Shown: positions 16,107-25,995 of the stretch, in pieces
How positions within the stretch are numbered: position 1 is the stretch's first letter
Layout of the letters: every line of letters starts with the position of its first letter
Assembly (NCBI GenBank): GCA_910587755.1
Contig: CAJUNZ010000005.1
Coordinates: 1 to 54,617, forward strand
DNA: 54,617 nt
Direction of reading: 5' to 3'
DNA from: an uncultured Acetatifactor sp.
GTDB lineage: Bacteria; Bacillota; Clostridia; Lachnospirales; Lachnospiraceae
The notes under the pieces: generated by a model
The model's input: the letters and a program-made list of their open reading frames with translations, nothing else
What the model was told of the DNA's origin: nothing
Databases searched by the model: none
Program-made: the position numbers and the translations under genes

Positions 16107-18554
16107 ATGGAAATTGCAAAGAATATTTTAAAAACAATGCAGTACACAATGAGGCAGGTTCTGGGGACTGGCAGGAGAAATGTATTTTATCTACTGCTGG
16201 ATGTGGCGAGAAGAGTGGCGGTTTCGCTGTGGCTCATAGTGCTCCCGCAGAAAATTGTCAGCAGCATGCTGTCAGAACAGTATCGGCAGGGCGTGAAGCA
16301 AATCCTGTTTTTATTCTGATTTTTTGCAAATGATCTTGCGGGGGCATGCATGAGCCGTATGCGAAATAAAATGCAGGTGAATATTAACATTGACCTGAAC
16401 ACCAGATTGAGCAGAAGCATTATGGGAACGGAATATGAGAAAGTGGAGACAAAATCTTATCTGGAGAAAGTGGATTTTGCCAGAAGAAGCCTGGAGAGAA
16501 ACAGTGTGCTTGCCGTATATGACAGGCTGATTGAAGTTCTCTCAGGTGTGACCAGTCTGGCAGGAATTGTCTATATCATAAGCAGTCTGCCCCCTGTATT
16601 GACGGCGCTGATCCTGTTTACGGTGGCCGTTGGGGCGGCTGGGGACATTTATCGGATGAATTATGCCTTCGACAGGGACCGACAGGGAAATGAAATCGAG
16701 AGAAACCTGTACTATGCCCGCAATGACCTGGCAGGCAACAGGTATGCAAAAGATATTCGAGTCTGGAACCTGTACCAGTATATCAGCGGAAAGGTGGAAC
16801 TGTATGCGAAAAAACTCTGCGATCTCTGGGCAAAAACCTCGCTGAGGTCAGTGAAAGTGGTGGGATGGACCTACATAGTAAACGGGCTGCAGTATGTTAT
16901 CGTGTATGCGGCCCTGGCCTGGATGGTATATGAGGGCAGGCCGGTCTGCGGAGAGAGGGAAGGGAAAGTGATCCTGGCGGCGGCAGTCAGTTATGGCGTG
17001 CTGCTTTGCCTGCTGGGGTGCGGGGAAAAGAGCTTCAAACTGCTTCAGGAAGCTCACGGATTCAGGGCATGCAACCTGTTAAGGCTGTCAATGAATAAAA
17101 AGTTTATGCGCCTGGACTATGCTGACACGGAAAAAAGTGAGGTCATTGATTCCTTTGAGGAAGCGAAAGACTCCATGTGGGAATTTACAGATGTGGGTTA
17201 TGTCCTGTTTGACGATATTGCAGGGAATTTGCTCTCTTTTGTTTTTATGAGTTATATTTTGACAGATATCAACCCTCTAATCTATGTGTTTGTCTTAATA
17301 CTTGTGGGGATCAATCTATATGTGCAGCACAGAAAAAATGCATTTTTTCACCAGGTAGAACTGGAAGAAAAGCGGGCTGAAAAGCATATGAACTATATGG
17401 CGGGCTTGATGCAGGACTATAAGGTTGGAAAAGAGATCCGGCTGTTTCAGACTTCAGATTTTATGATAGAGAAATATATCCATTTTTCCAGGAAATATAA
17501 AGCGCTCATAGACAGGAAAGAAGACTATGCCGTGAAGACTTCCCTGATCCAGGCGGTGCTCTATCTGGGACAGCTGTTTGCCGTATACATCAGCGCGGTT
17601 AAGAAATATATGGAAGGAAGTCTGCTGATCGGCTCTTTTCTGCTGTATATTTCCTCCATCAATGCATTGACAGAAAGCATCAAAAATCTGCTGGCGGCAT
17701 TGATTGAGCTGTCGAAAGTGTCCTACTACTATAAGGACTATGAGAAATACATGAGTATACCGGAGAATATTTATGTCTCAGGAAAGGACAGTGTGGAGGC
17801 AGAGGGCGACTATGTAATTGAACTGAGAGATGTGGCATACTACTATCCGGGTGTGGAGAAGGCAGCGCTGGACAGGATTTCTTTTCGGATAACATCCAGA
17901 GATAAAGTGGGCATAGTGTGGGAGAATGGTTCCGGAAAGTCAACCCTGGTCAAGCTCCTGCTGAGATTATATGATCCTGTGGAGGGAGCGGTCTATCTAA
18001 ATGGAAGAGATATAAGAACCATTGATTATGACAGTTATCTGAAGATTTTCAACACAGTTTTCCAGGACTTTTCCATCTTTGCCTATTCCATTCTGGAGAA
18101 TATCATTTTCGATCAGAATGCGGACTGGGAAAAAATTGACACAATCTTAAAGGTGACAGGATTTGGGCGGCAGATGGAGAAGTATAAAAACGGCATAGAA
18201 TCCAGAGTGACAAAAGTTCTGGACGACGAAGGCGTGAATCTGTCCGGGGGAGAGCAGCAGCTGCTGGCAATATCCAGAGCTTTTTATCGTGATGCAAAGA
18301 TACTGGTATTTGATGAGCCCACGGCGGCGCTGGATCCCATGAAGGAGGCGGAAATATTTGAGCTGATCCATGATATGGCGGAGGAAAAAGCGGCGGTATT
18401 CTGCGCCCACCGCATGAGCAGCACAAGATTCTGCGATAAGATACTGGTGTTGGATGAAGGCCTGTTAAAAGAAAGCGGCACCCACGGTGAGCTTATGGAG
18501 CGAAGAGGAATATATTACAGTCTGTTTACCAGGCAGGCAAGTTTCTACAAATAG
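16107..18554 (+). pseudogene. ABC exporter with two fused membrane domains and one ATPase domain, interrupted by an in-frame stop
   Basis: The start at 16107 follows AGGAGAAAAG. The frame is open for 70 codons, hits TGA at 16317, and continues in the same frame to 18554, 815 codons in all. After the stop there are two membrane-domain sets. The first has YAKDIRVWNLYQYI near residue 215. The second has VGKEIRLFQTSDF near 455, preceded by its own DYADTEKSE helix. A single ATPase domain follows with LSGGEQQ near 711 and FDEPTAALDP near 733. Walker A reads WENGSGKST: Trp (TGG at 17919) replaces the first Gly. The layout suggests that deletion of one ATPase domain fused two halves. Nonsense plus Walker A damage argue for a dying gene. 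Readthrough or restart at 16350 is possible but unsupported. Confidence 0.78.
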
Positions 18555-18609
18555 AATGCGGAATGGGAAAGGGGAGCAGATACTTTTCCCGCAGGGCGGA
18601 GGTAACAAA

Positions 18610-20379
18610 ATGGGCAGAAATGATACAGTATGGAAGCTGCTGGGCGGGAAGCCCTGGGCGCCTTTGGGGGCAGGCTGTCTGGTGGTGGCGGGCGCTGCAT
18701 GCAATGTGGCGGAAGTGGTGGTTTTGGAGGAATTTGTGGACGGATTCCAGGACTTTTCCCGGCTGCGGATACTACTTTTTGCAGTTCTTCTGGCAGGATT
18801 TTATGGCTTTCGCTATTTTCAGACGCCCCTGCTTGAGAGGCTGAACCATCTTGTGGGGCTTCAGCTGCGGGCCGCTCTGGACCGCAAAGTGGCGGAGAAG
18901 GCAGCCCGCATCTCAGCGGCAGCCCTGGAAGAGGAGGAAAACCAGGCCCTTCTGGGGCGGCTGCAGAATGAACCGGAGAGACGTTATGCCGGCGGCTTTT
19001 TTGCGGTTCTGCAGATCCTGGGCGGTGCGGTGGGAACGGCGGGTGTTTTCGCCTTGATACTGGAACATGTCCCTGTCTATCTTTTGATAGTGGTGCTGCT
19101 TTTGGGACTGATGGCAGTGGTATTCCGACTCATCGGCAGGTATAAAGTGACAATGTACCATTCCAGACAGGAGATCGCCAGGCGGGGGGATTATCTGTCC
19201 GGCATACTGTTCGATCGGTCTCTGGCTCAGGAGAAAAAACTGTTTGGGTACACGGGTTATATCCAGAAACTCTACCGGGAAGAGACCATTGCGTCGGGAA
19301 AGTCCATGAGGAAAAGCATTCTTATCTCCAACCTGATTTTGTGGCTGTATGACAATATCACCTATCTCTTTTCCGCGTCGGCCTACCTGCTTTTTCTGCC
19401 GCCTCTGTATCAGGGGGAGATGAATCTGGGTCTTTATATAGCAGTCATTCCCGCCCTGGTGAGGATGGGGGAGTTCTTTGTGGCTGTGGGCAGCAGCTGC
19501 CTTCCGGCGTACAGGGAGTATCTGGCCTGTCTGGAGGATATGAACCGGCTGAATGCCCTGCCGGAACAGTACTATGTCCCGGAAAAAGAGGGAGGAAAGC
19601 GCCCAAAGAATCTGTCAGATCAGTTCCATGAGATAAAAGGAGAAAACCTTGTGTTCCGCTACCCGGGACAGGAAAAACCTGTGATTGAGGGACTTAACTT
19701 TACCTTTCAGTCAGGCAGAAACTATGCCCTGGTAGGAGAAAACGGCTGTGGAAAATCTACATTTATCAAGCTTCTGATGGGATTATATCAGCCGGAAAAG
19801 GGCGTGATCACCGTGGACGGGGAGGATATACGGACTATGGAATTCGGCAGACTGCAGGGACTGTTCTCAGCGGTTTTTCAGGATTTTAACCGTTATGATT
19901 ATACCATCAGAGAGAATATTGTCCTGTCTGACCTGGGAGAAGAGGAGGAAGAGCGGATGCAGAGTGCGGCTTCGGAGGCAGGTCTGGACGCCTGGATTGC
20001 TTCCTGCCCGGAGGGATATGACACCCGCCTGGGGAATCTGGAGGAGGGCGGGGTGAACCTTTCAGGAGGCCAGTGGCAGCGTCTTTCCATTGCCCGGCTG
20101 CTCTACCGCAGGGCCGGAATCTGCATCTGGGATGAGCCCACGGCAGCCATGGATCCCCTGGCGGAATCTTGGCTCTACGGGACATTTCAGAAGAAAAAGT
20201 CCCGGAACCGGCTGAACCTTTTTGTGACCCATCGTCTGGGTGCCGCTGTGGGAGCGGATGAGATCTGTGTCATGGGAGAAGGACGTTTTCTGGAACAGGG
20301 AAACCATGAGGAGCTGATGAAAAAGGCGGAGGGTGTATACCGCAGAATGTTTGAGGCGCAGAAAGGAATGTATCAATGA
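18610..20379 (+). CDS. ABC exporter half-transporter, pair C first subunit
   Basis: This half-transporter of 589 residues has about six membrane helices in residues 15-300 and an ATPase domain: Walker A (GENGCGKST) near 375, LSGGQWQRLS near 483, Walker B (ICIWDEPTAAMDP) near 506 and H-loop VTHRLGA. All key ATPase motifs are present. The start at 18610 follows GCGGAGG; an upstream in-frame start at 18487 would overlap the previous gene and lacks a site. It begins 56 bases after the damaged ABC gene and overlaps the next half by 4 bases (ATGA). The signature LSGGQWQRL is shared with its partner, which sets pair C apart from pairs B and D. Confidence 0.88.
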   Translation: MGRNDTVWKLLGGKPWAPLGAGCLVVAGAACNVAEVVVLEEFVDGFQDFSRLRILLFAVLLAGFYGFRYFQTPLLERLNHLVGLQLRAALDRKVAEKAARISAAALEEEENQALLGRLQNEPERRYAGGFFAVLQILGGAVGTAGVFALILEHVPVYLLIVVLLLGLMAVVFRLIGRYKVTMYHSRQEIARRGDYLSGILFDRSLAQEKKLFGYTGYIQKLYREETIASGKSMRKSILISNLILWLYDNITYLFSASAYLLFLPPLYQGEMNLGLYIAVIPALVRMGEFFVAVGSSCLPAYREYLACLEDMNRLNALPEQYYVPEKEGGKRPKNLSDQFHEIKGENLVFRYPGQEKPVIEGLNFTFQSGRNYALVGENGCGKSTFIKLLMGLYQPEKGVITVDGEDIRTMEFGRLQGLFSAVFQDFNRYDYTIRENIVLSDLGEEEEERMQSAASEAGLDAWIASCPEGYDTRLGNLEEGGVNLSGGQWQRLSIARLLYRRAGICIWDEPTAAMDPLAESWLYGTFQKKKSRNRLNLFVTHRLGAAVGADEICVMGEGRFLEQGNHEELMKKAEGVYRRMFEAQKGMYQ

Positions 20380-22256
20380 GAAATGTAGGAAAAGCGTTAA
20401 AACTGATCCTTCCCATGGAGCCCTTTCGGCTGGGAGCCTATCTGCTGCTGTCCCTCCCGGGGGCTCTGCTTCCCGCCGTGATGCTGTATCTGCAGCAGCG
20501 TATTGTGGATGGGGCGGCAAGCCTCAGTCCGGAACGGCCTCTTTTTTTCTATATTAAGCCGGTTCTGCTTCTGATGGGAACATATATGCTACTGAAGCTG
20601 TTTCGCCTGCTCGCCCTACAGTATATGGAGTTTGGCTATTTCCGCTATATTCTCCTGGATTTGGACGACAAGATCCATGAAAAGAGCGCCAGAGTTCCCC
20701 TGGAGTATTATGACAATGCAGCGTATTATCAGACTGTGCAGAGGGCAAAACAGGCTTCCACTTTTCTGGTGTTCACCGCCAATCTGGCGGTGATGTCCCT
20801 GGTAGCGGCAGGAAGTCTGCTCTCGGTGGGAGGCTATCTCGCCGCCATGCACCCTCTTTTGCTCCTTTTTGTGGCGGCGGTGAGCATTCCTGTAGGGGTG
20901 GAAAAGTACCTGGGGGCAAAAGGGCAGGCTTCTCTGGCACAGGATATGGCCCAGGTGGTCAGAAGGAAAAAGTATGCCTTTGGCCTTCTGGCAGAGGCGG
21001 GGAGCAAGAAGGAGATCGCCCACCATGGGGTGGGGGCATATGTTGCAGATAAGTATCTGAAGGCCTGTGAGGAAGCGGATGAGAGGGAGGAGCAGTATGG
21101 GGTGCAGGCAGGGCGCAGGGGGCTTCTCTGTGCCGGGGTGAAGACTCTTGCCCACAGCCTGGCTGTATTTATGATGGTGTGGCTTTTGGGCTCAGGCAGG
21201 ATCACTCTGGGAGGATTTTCCGTGCTGTTGTCCAGTTTTGCCCTGCTGTCCGGCACCTTCTCACAGCTCTTTGACCATGGAGGAGAGATTCTGAAGACCG
21301 GAGCCATGTCGGAGGCCTTTTTTGCGCTGATGGATCTGGAAGTAAGGGACGGAACAGAGGATCTGACTCTGGATAAAGGGAGGGAGGCCGTGAGGCTGGA
21401 GGGAGTTTCCTACCGTTATCCAGGTTCGGAAGCCTATGCCCTGAGAGACATTTCTCTGTCCATAAAGACAGGGGAGAAAATCGCCATTGTGGGGGAGAAC
21501 GGCGCGGGAAAGACCACCCTGGCGAAGCTGTTGTCGGGTTTTCTCCTGCCGTCAGAAGGACGGATGGAACTGGGAGGAATACCTCGGGAACAGCTTCGGG
21601 AGGAGGGGATCTTTGACTGGATCAGCGCCGTGTACCAGGAGTTTGGCCGCTATAAGCTTACTCTTGCACAGAATGTGATCCTGGGGGATACCGGGGCTGC
21701 AGAGGAAGGAGATTGCTCCGAAAATCCGGCGGGGAAGGCCGGGGACCGGGAAAACATCAGGATGGAGGAGGGATGTACTCCGGAAAATGTCGGGGCTGTG
21801 GGGAAGAAGGAGACTGCTCCTTGGGGAAGCGGCGGAAAAAGGATCCGGGAAGCCCTGGACTGGGCGGATCTTTTTCTGGAAGAGGACCCGGAACAGATGC
21901 TTCTGGGGCGGGAATTCGGCGGGAGGGAGCTGTCCGGAGGCCAGTGGCAGCGTCTCGCCCTGGCCAGAAGCTATTACCGGCGGCGTCCTGTACTTTTCTT
22001 TGACGAGCCCACTGCCGCCATTGATCCTCTGGAGGAGGCGGCGCTGTACGGGAAACTGGAGAAGCTTGCAGCCGGAAGAACACTTGTTTTAGTGACTCAC
22101 AGGCTGGGGGCAGTACGCCAGGCGGATCGTATCCTTCTTCTGGAGGGCGGAAAGATTGCGGAGGCAGGAAGCTTTACACAGCTTATGGAGCGGAAAGGCC
22201 GGTTTTACCGCATCTGGAACGAGCAGACCAAATGGTATAAAGAGCGTAAAGAGTGA
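20376..22256 (+). CDS. ABC exporter half-transporter, pair C second subunit with an insertion in the ATPase domain
   Basis: This protein of 626 residues has membrane helices in about 20-300 and an ATPase domain: Walker A (GENGAGKTT) near 372, LSGGQWQRLA near 518, Walker B (LFFDEPTAAIDP) near 541 and VTHRLGA. About 50 extra residues (roughly 439-489), Gly/Glu/Lys-rich and free of predicted structure, lie between the Q-loop region and the signature, where other halves have a short helical loop. Within the insert, GAAEEGDCSEN and GKKETAPWGSG come from related DNA, suggesting local duplication. It is coupled to the previous gene by ATGA and is the probable heterodimer partner. Confidence 0.87.
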   Translation: MRNVGKALKLILPMEPFRLGAYLLLSLPGALLPAVMLYLQQRIVDGAASLSPERPLFFYIKPVLLLMGTYMLLKLFRLLALQYMEFGYFRYILLDLDDKIHEKSARVPLEYYDNAAYYQTVQRAKQASTFLVFTANLAVMSLVAAGSLLSVGGYLAAMHPLLLLFVAAVSIPVGVEKYLGAKGQASLAQDMAQVVRRKKYAFGLLAEAGSKKEIAHHGVGAYVADKYLKACEEADEREEQYGVQAGRRGLLCAGVKTLAHSLAVFMMVWLLGSGRITLGGFSVLLSSFALLSGTFSQLFDHGGEILKTGAMSEAFFALMDLEVRDGTEDLTLDKGREAVRLEGVSYRYPGSEAYALRDISLSIKTGEKIAIVGENGAGKTTLAKLLSGFLLPSEGRMELGGIPREQLREEGIFDWISAVYQEFGRYKLTLAQNVILGDTGAAEEGDCSENPAGKAGDRENIRMEEGCTPENVGAVGKKETAPWGSGGKRIREALDWADLFLEEDPEQMLLGREFGGRELSGGQWQRLALARSYYRRRPVLFFDEPTAAIDPLEEAALYGKLEKLAAGRTLVLVTHRLGAVRQADRILLLEGGKIAEAGSFTQLMERKGRFYRIWNEQTKWYKERKE

Positions 22257-22285
22257 TTGCGCCCGGTTCCCAGGTATGCTATATT
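22257..22285 (+). promoter_or_regulatory. Promoter of exporter pair D (extended -10)
   Basis: TTGCGC at 22257-22262 and TATATT at 22280-22285 are separated by 17 bases, with TGC immediately before the -10. The -10 region TATGCTATA is the same as in the promoter at 2884-2912. Confidence 0.55.
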
Positions 22286-22336
22286 GATAAAGGGCTGTGT
22301 GGCAGAAGAGGAGAGTGAGGAAGCCTGGATTCTGCA

Positions 22337-24184
22337 ATGGGGGGTATACATGTGAAAAAACAGATTAAGATGCGGACATTTTCTGACAACTTGTATTTTC
22401 TGAAAATTCTGTGGAAATTTAATTCCAGATGGGTCATTCTGGGTTTTTTGGATCTCTTTATGCGGTATCTCTTCGGGGCCGCGGATATGGACAGGAGTTT
22501 TTCCCAGACGGCGGGATTTGTGGTTGTATCTCTGCTGGTGTTTTTCTGCGCCAGCGTCTTTCGGATCTGGCTGCAGGAGCGGTATGTGCCCAAGGCAGCT
22601 CCGGAGCTGAATGAGAAGCTGAACCGGATGCTTTTTGACAAGGCCGCCGGTGTGGACATTGCCTGCTATGAGGATGAGGCTTTTTATGATACATACACCA
22701 AGGCGGCTTCCCAGGCTGTGGAGAGGGCCCGGTCCGTGCTGTCGGATACTCCCAAGGTGTTTGCCTCTTTTTTCGCGTCGGCTTTTGTGGTGGGAACTCT
22801 TTTTTCCATCAACTGGGTGGCAGGCTTCTTTGCCTTTCTTCCCATGATCGGGAATTTCCTGTTCAGCAGGATTATCAATCGCATTGAGTACGAGCGGACT
22901 CTGGAGGGCACGCCCCAGGTGCGGCGTATGAACTATGTGAACCGTGTGCTGTACCTGCCCAGGTATGCCAAGGAGATCCGCATGACAGGGATCAAGAATG
23001 TACTGGACGACACGTATGAGACGGCCTACCAGGGACTGCAGGGCATCACCAGGAAATACTGGAAAAAGCTCTTTTGCCTGGGACTGTCCAGGGGTGTGCT
23101 CTGTTTCCCTTTGGTGTTCGAGGGCATGTGGCTTTTTGCGGCTTACTGTGCCATGGTGACAAAGTCCATTCTGGTGGGAGAGTTTGTGGTGCTGTTTAAC
23201 GCCATTGTCAGCACCACCTGGATGCTCTCGGATCTCACCAACAGCATCTCCAGCACTTACCAGAATGGGCTCTACGTGCAGAAGCTGAAGGAATTTCTTG
23301 CCTACGAGTCCAAAATTCCCGAGGACTGGCAGGGGCTTCCGGCGCCGGAAAAGGTGGAGACCCTGGAGCTGAGGGATGTGTCCTTTCGGTATCCGGCCCA
23401 GGAGAAGGATGGGGCTTACGCCCTGTCCCATGTGAGCTGCACCTTTTACGCAGGCAGGCGCACGGCCCTGGTGGGGCACAATGGATCCGGCAAGAGCACG
23501 CTGATCAAGCTGCTGCTTCGGCTGTATGACCCTACGGAGGGGAGTATTCTTTTAAATGGCACGGACATCCGAAAATTCAACCTGCAGCAGTACCGGGGAC
23601 TCATAGGCACCACCTTCCAGGACTTTGAGCTCTTTTCCATGAGTGTCCTGGAGAATGTGATTCTGGAGCGGCTGGAGACCCAGGAACAGCGGCGGGCAGC
23701 CATGGAGGCTCTGCGCAGAAGCGGCGCCCTGGAGGAGATGGAGAAGCTGGAAAAAGGCGTGGACACCATTCTTACCAGAGAGTTTGACCAGCAGGGGGCA
23801 GTGCTCTCCGGGGGCCAGGCCCAGAAGGTGGCAGTGGCCAGAAGTTTTGCTAAAAATGCGCCCATTGTCTTTCTGGACGAGCCCTCAAGCGCTCTGGATC
23901 CGATGGCGGAGTACCGCATGTATGAGACCATTATGGAGGTGTGCGGCGGGGAGCAGGACAGGATCGCGGTGATCATCTCCCACAGGCTTTCCTCGGCAGC
24001 CATGGCGGATACAGTATGCCTGCTGCAGGAAGGGAAGCTGAAGGAGCAGGGGACACATCTGGAACTGATGGAACAGGGAGGAATCTACGCGGATATGTTC
24101 CGGAAGCAGGCGGAGAGTTACCTGCAGGATGTGGAATCGTTTCCGGGAAAGGAGGGCCTATGTCCGAACAGAATATCACAGTAA
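22337..24184 (+). CDS. ABC exporter half-transporter, pair D first subunit
   Basis: This protein of up to 615 residues has a membrane domain (about 20-325; YAKEIRMTGI in the coupling region) and a full ATPase domain: Walker A (GHNGSGKST) near 378, LSGGQAQKVA near 490, Walker B (IVFLDEPSSALDP) near 512 and IISHRLSS. Two starts are possible: ATG 22337, or GTG 22352 with GGGGGGT just upstream. It resembles the AT-rich half at 10633 in its membrane-domain motif and Walker A (GHNG), but has normal GC and a canonical signature. It overlaps the next gene by 25 bases. Confidence 0.88.
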   Translation: MGGIHVKKQIKMRTFSDNLYFLKILWKFNSRWVILGFLDLFMRYLFGAADMDRSFSQTAGFVVVSLLVFFCASVFRIWLQERYVPKAAPELNEKLNRMLFDKAAGVDIACYEDEAFYDTYTKAASQAVERARSVLSDTPKVFASFFASAFVVGTLFSINWVAGFFAFLPMIGNFLFSRIINRIEYERTLEGTPQVRRMNYVNRVLYLPRYAKEIRMTGIKNVLDDTYETAYQGLQGITRKYWKKLFCLGLSRGVLCFPLVFEGMWLFAAYCAMVTKSILVGEFVVLFNAIVSTTWMLSDLTNSISSTYQNGLYVQKLKEFLAYESKIPEDWQGLPAPEKVETLELRDVSFRYPAQEKDGAYALSHVSCTFYAGRRTALVGHNGSGKSTLIKLLLRLYDPTEGSILLNGTDIRKFNLQQYRGLIGTTFQDFELFSMSVLENVILERLETQEQRRAAMEALRRSGALEEMEKLEKGVDTILTREFDQQGAVLSGGQAQKVAVARSFAKNAPIVFLDEPSSALDPMAEYRMYETIMEVCGGEQDRIAVIISHRLSSAAMADTVCLLQEGKLKEQGTHLELMEQGGIYADMFRKQAESYLQDVESFPGKEGLCPNRISQ

Positions 24185-25959
24185 AAAGGACCGTCTCCAA
24201 CAACTGGTTCCTGTTGAAAATCGCCCTTCAGGAGGCTCCTCTTTACACCCTTCAGGAGCTCACCACCAGGGCCAGGCACAGGGTTATTGTGTTTATTGAG
24301 CATATCTATATGATTGGATATATTGTCAACTGCATCCAGTATGAGAGGCCCTTTACGGATGTGCTTTGGTTTGTGCTGGCTGTCTTTGTGGGTGTGACCC
24401 TGGTGGCCCAGGTGCTGCCCAACTATGTGGAGACAAGACTGAAACCCCTGTCCCTGGAGAAAATTCACCTTCGGATTCGGCGGGAGCTGTACCGGAAGGC
24501 GGCGCAGATCGATTTGAAAAATTATGATGATCCCGCCTATTATAATGAGTTTGTGTGGGCCATGGGAGAGGCCGCAGAGCGAACGGAACAGGTCATCGGC
24601 TCCTGCGCGGTTTTCATCGGTGAGATCGTGGGTATCCTGGTCACAGGGGCCTATGTGCTCACGCAGGATCCTCTCGGACTGGTGTTGACAGGAATTTCTG
24701 TGTTGGCGGTGCTGCTGCTGTCCAATCTCTACAATAAATACAGGCTTCAGTTTCAGGAAAAGATGAAGACGCTGGAGAGAAAGCGGGATTATATCAGCAG
24801 GGTGTTTTATCTGCCGGAGTACGCCAAAGAGCTGCGCTTGAGCCGACTGAAGCCGAAGCTGTATGAGGAATTTGCGGATACTTCCAGGCAGCTGCGGGAG
24901 ATTGCCGCAAAGGAGACGAAAAGACTTGCGATTCTGTCTTTCTGCATGAATTACTGCTGCAGCACTTTTGTCTTTGAGGGAATCTATCTGATCTATCTGC
25001 TGTTCCAGGCCATTGTGCGGGGAGCCATCGGCTATGGCACCATGGTGACGCTGTACAACTCCTGTTACAGCCTCAGGGGCTGTTCCCAGAGCCTGGCCTG
25101 GGTGCTGACGCAGTTTCCCGAGCACGGGCGTTACATAGAGAAGATCCGCCATTTCCTGGAGTGCCCTGCCCAGATCTGCCAGGATGAAAAGGCGGAGCCT
25201 GTGAAGGGAGAATTTAAAGAACTCTCTCTGCAGAAAGTATCCTTCTCCTATCCTCAGGGCGAACAGGTGCTGAAGGAGATAAATCTGACCATCCGCAGGG
25301 GGGAGAAGATCGCTCTGGTGGGATACAACGGGGCGGGAAAGACCACTCTGGTGAAGCTGCTCATGCGGCTCTACGATGTGACTTCAGGGGAGATTACCCG
25401 CAACGGCAGGGACATCCGCAGGCTGAACCTCCAGGAATACAGAGGGCAGTATGCGGCCCTGTTCCAGGACTACCAGATGTTTGCCGCCACCCTGGGGGAG
25501 AATATTGTCATGGACAAGGTGCCTGTGGACCAGGAGAAGATCAAACCCTTGCTGCAAAAAAGTGGATTTGACAGAAAGTTTTCGGAGCTCTCCAGGGGAT
25601 ATGAGACGCCCCTCACGGGAGAATTTGAGGAGGATGGAGTCACATTCTCCGGCGGGGAGGCCCAGATGGTGGGGATCTGCAGAAGTCTCTATCAGGACAG
25701 TCAGATCGTGGTACTGGACGAGCCTTCCAGCGCGCTGGATCCCTTAAACGAGTACAATCTGAACCATACCATGATGAATCTGGACCGTGAGAAAACAGTG
25801 ATCTTTATCTCTCACAGACTCTCAACCACCCGTCTGGCAGACAGGATATATATGCTGGAGGAAGGCCGGATTGTGGAGGAGGGTTCCCACAGGGAGCTTA
25901 TGGAACTGGACGGAAAATATGCCGCCATGTTCCGGATGCAGATGGAGAAATACCGCTGA
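24160..25959 (+). CDS. ABC exporter half-transporter, pair D second subunit
   Basis: This protein of 599 residues has a membrane domain (about 25-330, with YAKELRLSRL) and an ATPase domain: Walker A (GYNGAGKTT) near 387, signature FSGGEAQMVGICRS near 497, Walker B (IVVLDEPSSALDP) near 517 and FISHRLSTT. The start at 24160 follows AAAGGAGG, and its first 25 bases overlap the previous gene. A longer frame to 23941 runs antiparallel to nothing useful and has no site. It is close to the AT-rich half at 12441 (shared GYNGAGKTT, SHRLSTTR, ADRIYM), so pairs B and D are related systems of different base composition. Confidence 0.88.
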   Translation: MSEQNITVKRTVSNNWFLLKIALQEAPLYTLQELTTRARHRVIVFIEHIYMIGYIVNCIQYERPFTDVLWFVLAVFVGVTLVAQVLPNYVETRLKPLSLEKIHLRIRRELYRKAAQIDLKNYDDPAYYNEFVWAMGEAAERTEQVIGSCAVFIGEIVGILVTGAYVLTQDPLGLVLTGISVLAVLLLSNLYNKYRLQFQEKMKTLERKRDYISRVFYLPEYAKELRLSRLKPKLYEEFADTSRQLREIAAKETKRLAILSFCMNYCCSTFVFEGIYLIYLLFQAIVRGAIGYGTMVTLYNSCYSLRGCSQSLAWVLTQFPEHGRYIEKIRHFLECPAQICQDEKAEPVKGEFKELSLQKVSFSYPQGEQVLKEINLTIRRGEKIALVGYNGAGKTTLVKLLMRLYDVTSGEITRNGRDIRRLNLQEYRGQYAALFQDYQMFAATLGENIVMDKVPVDQEKIKPLLQKSGFDRKFSELSRGYETPLTGEFEEDGVTFSGGEAQMVGICRSLYQDSQIVVLDEPSSALDPLNEYNLNHTMMNLDREKTVIFISHRLSTTRLADRIYMLEEGRIVEEGSHRELMELDGKYAAMFRMQMEKYR

Positions 25960-25995
25960 GAGGCCAGGAATGTGTTTCTGAAATGGAGGGAGAAA

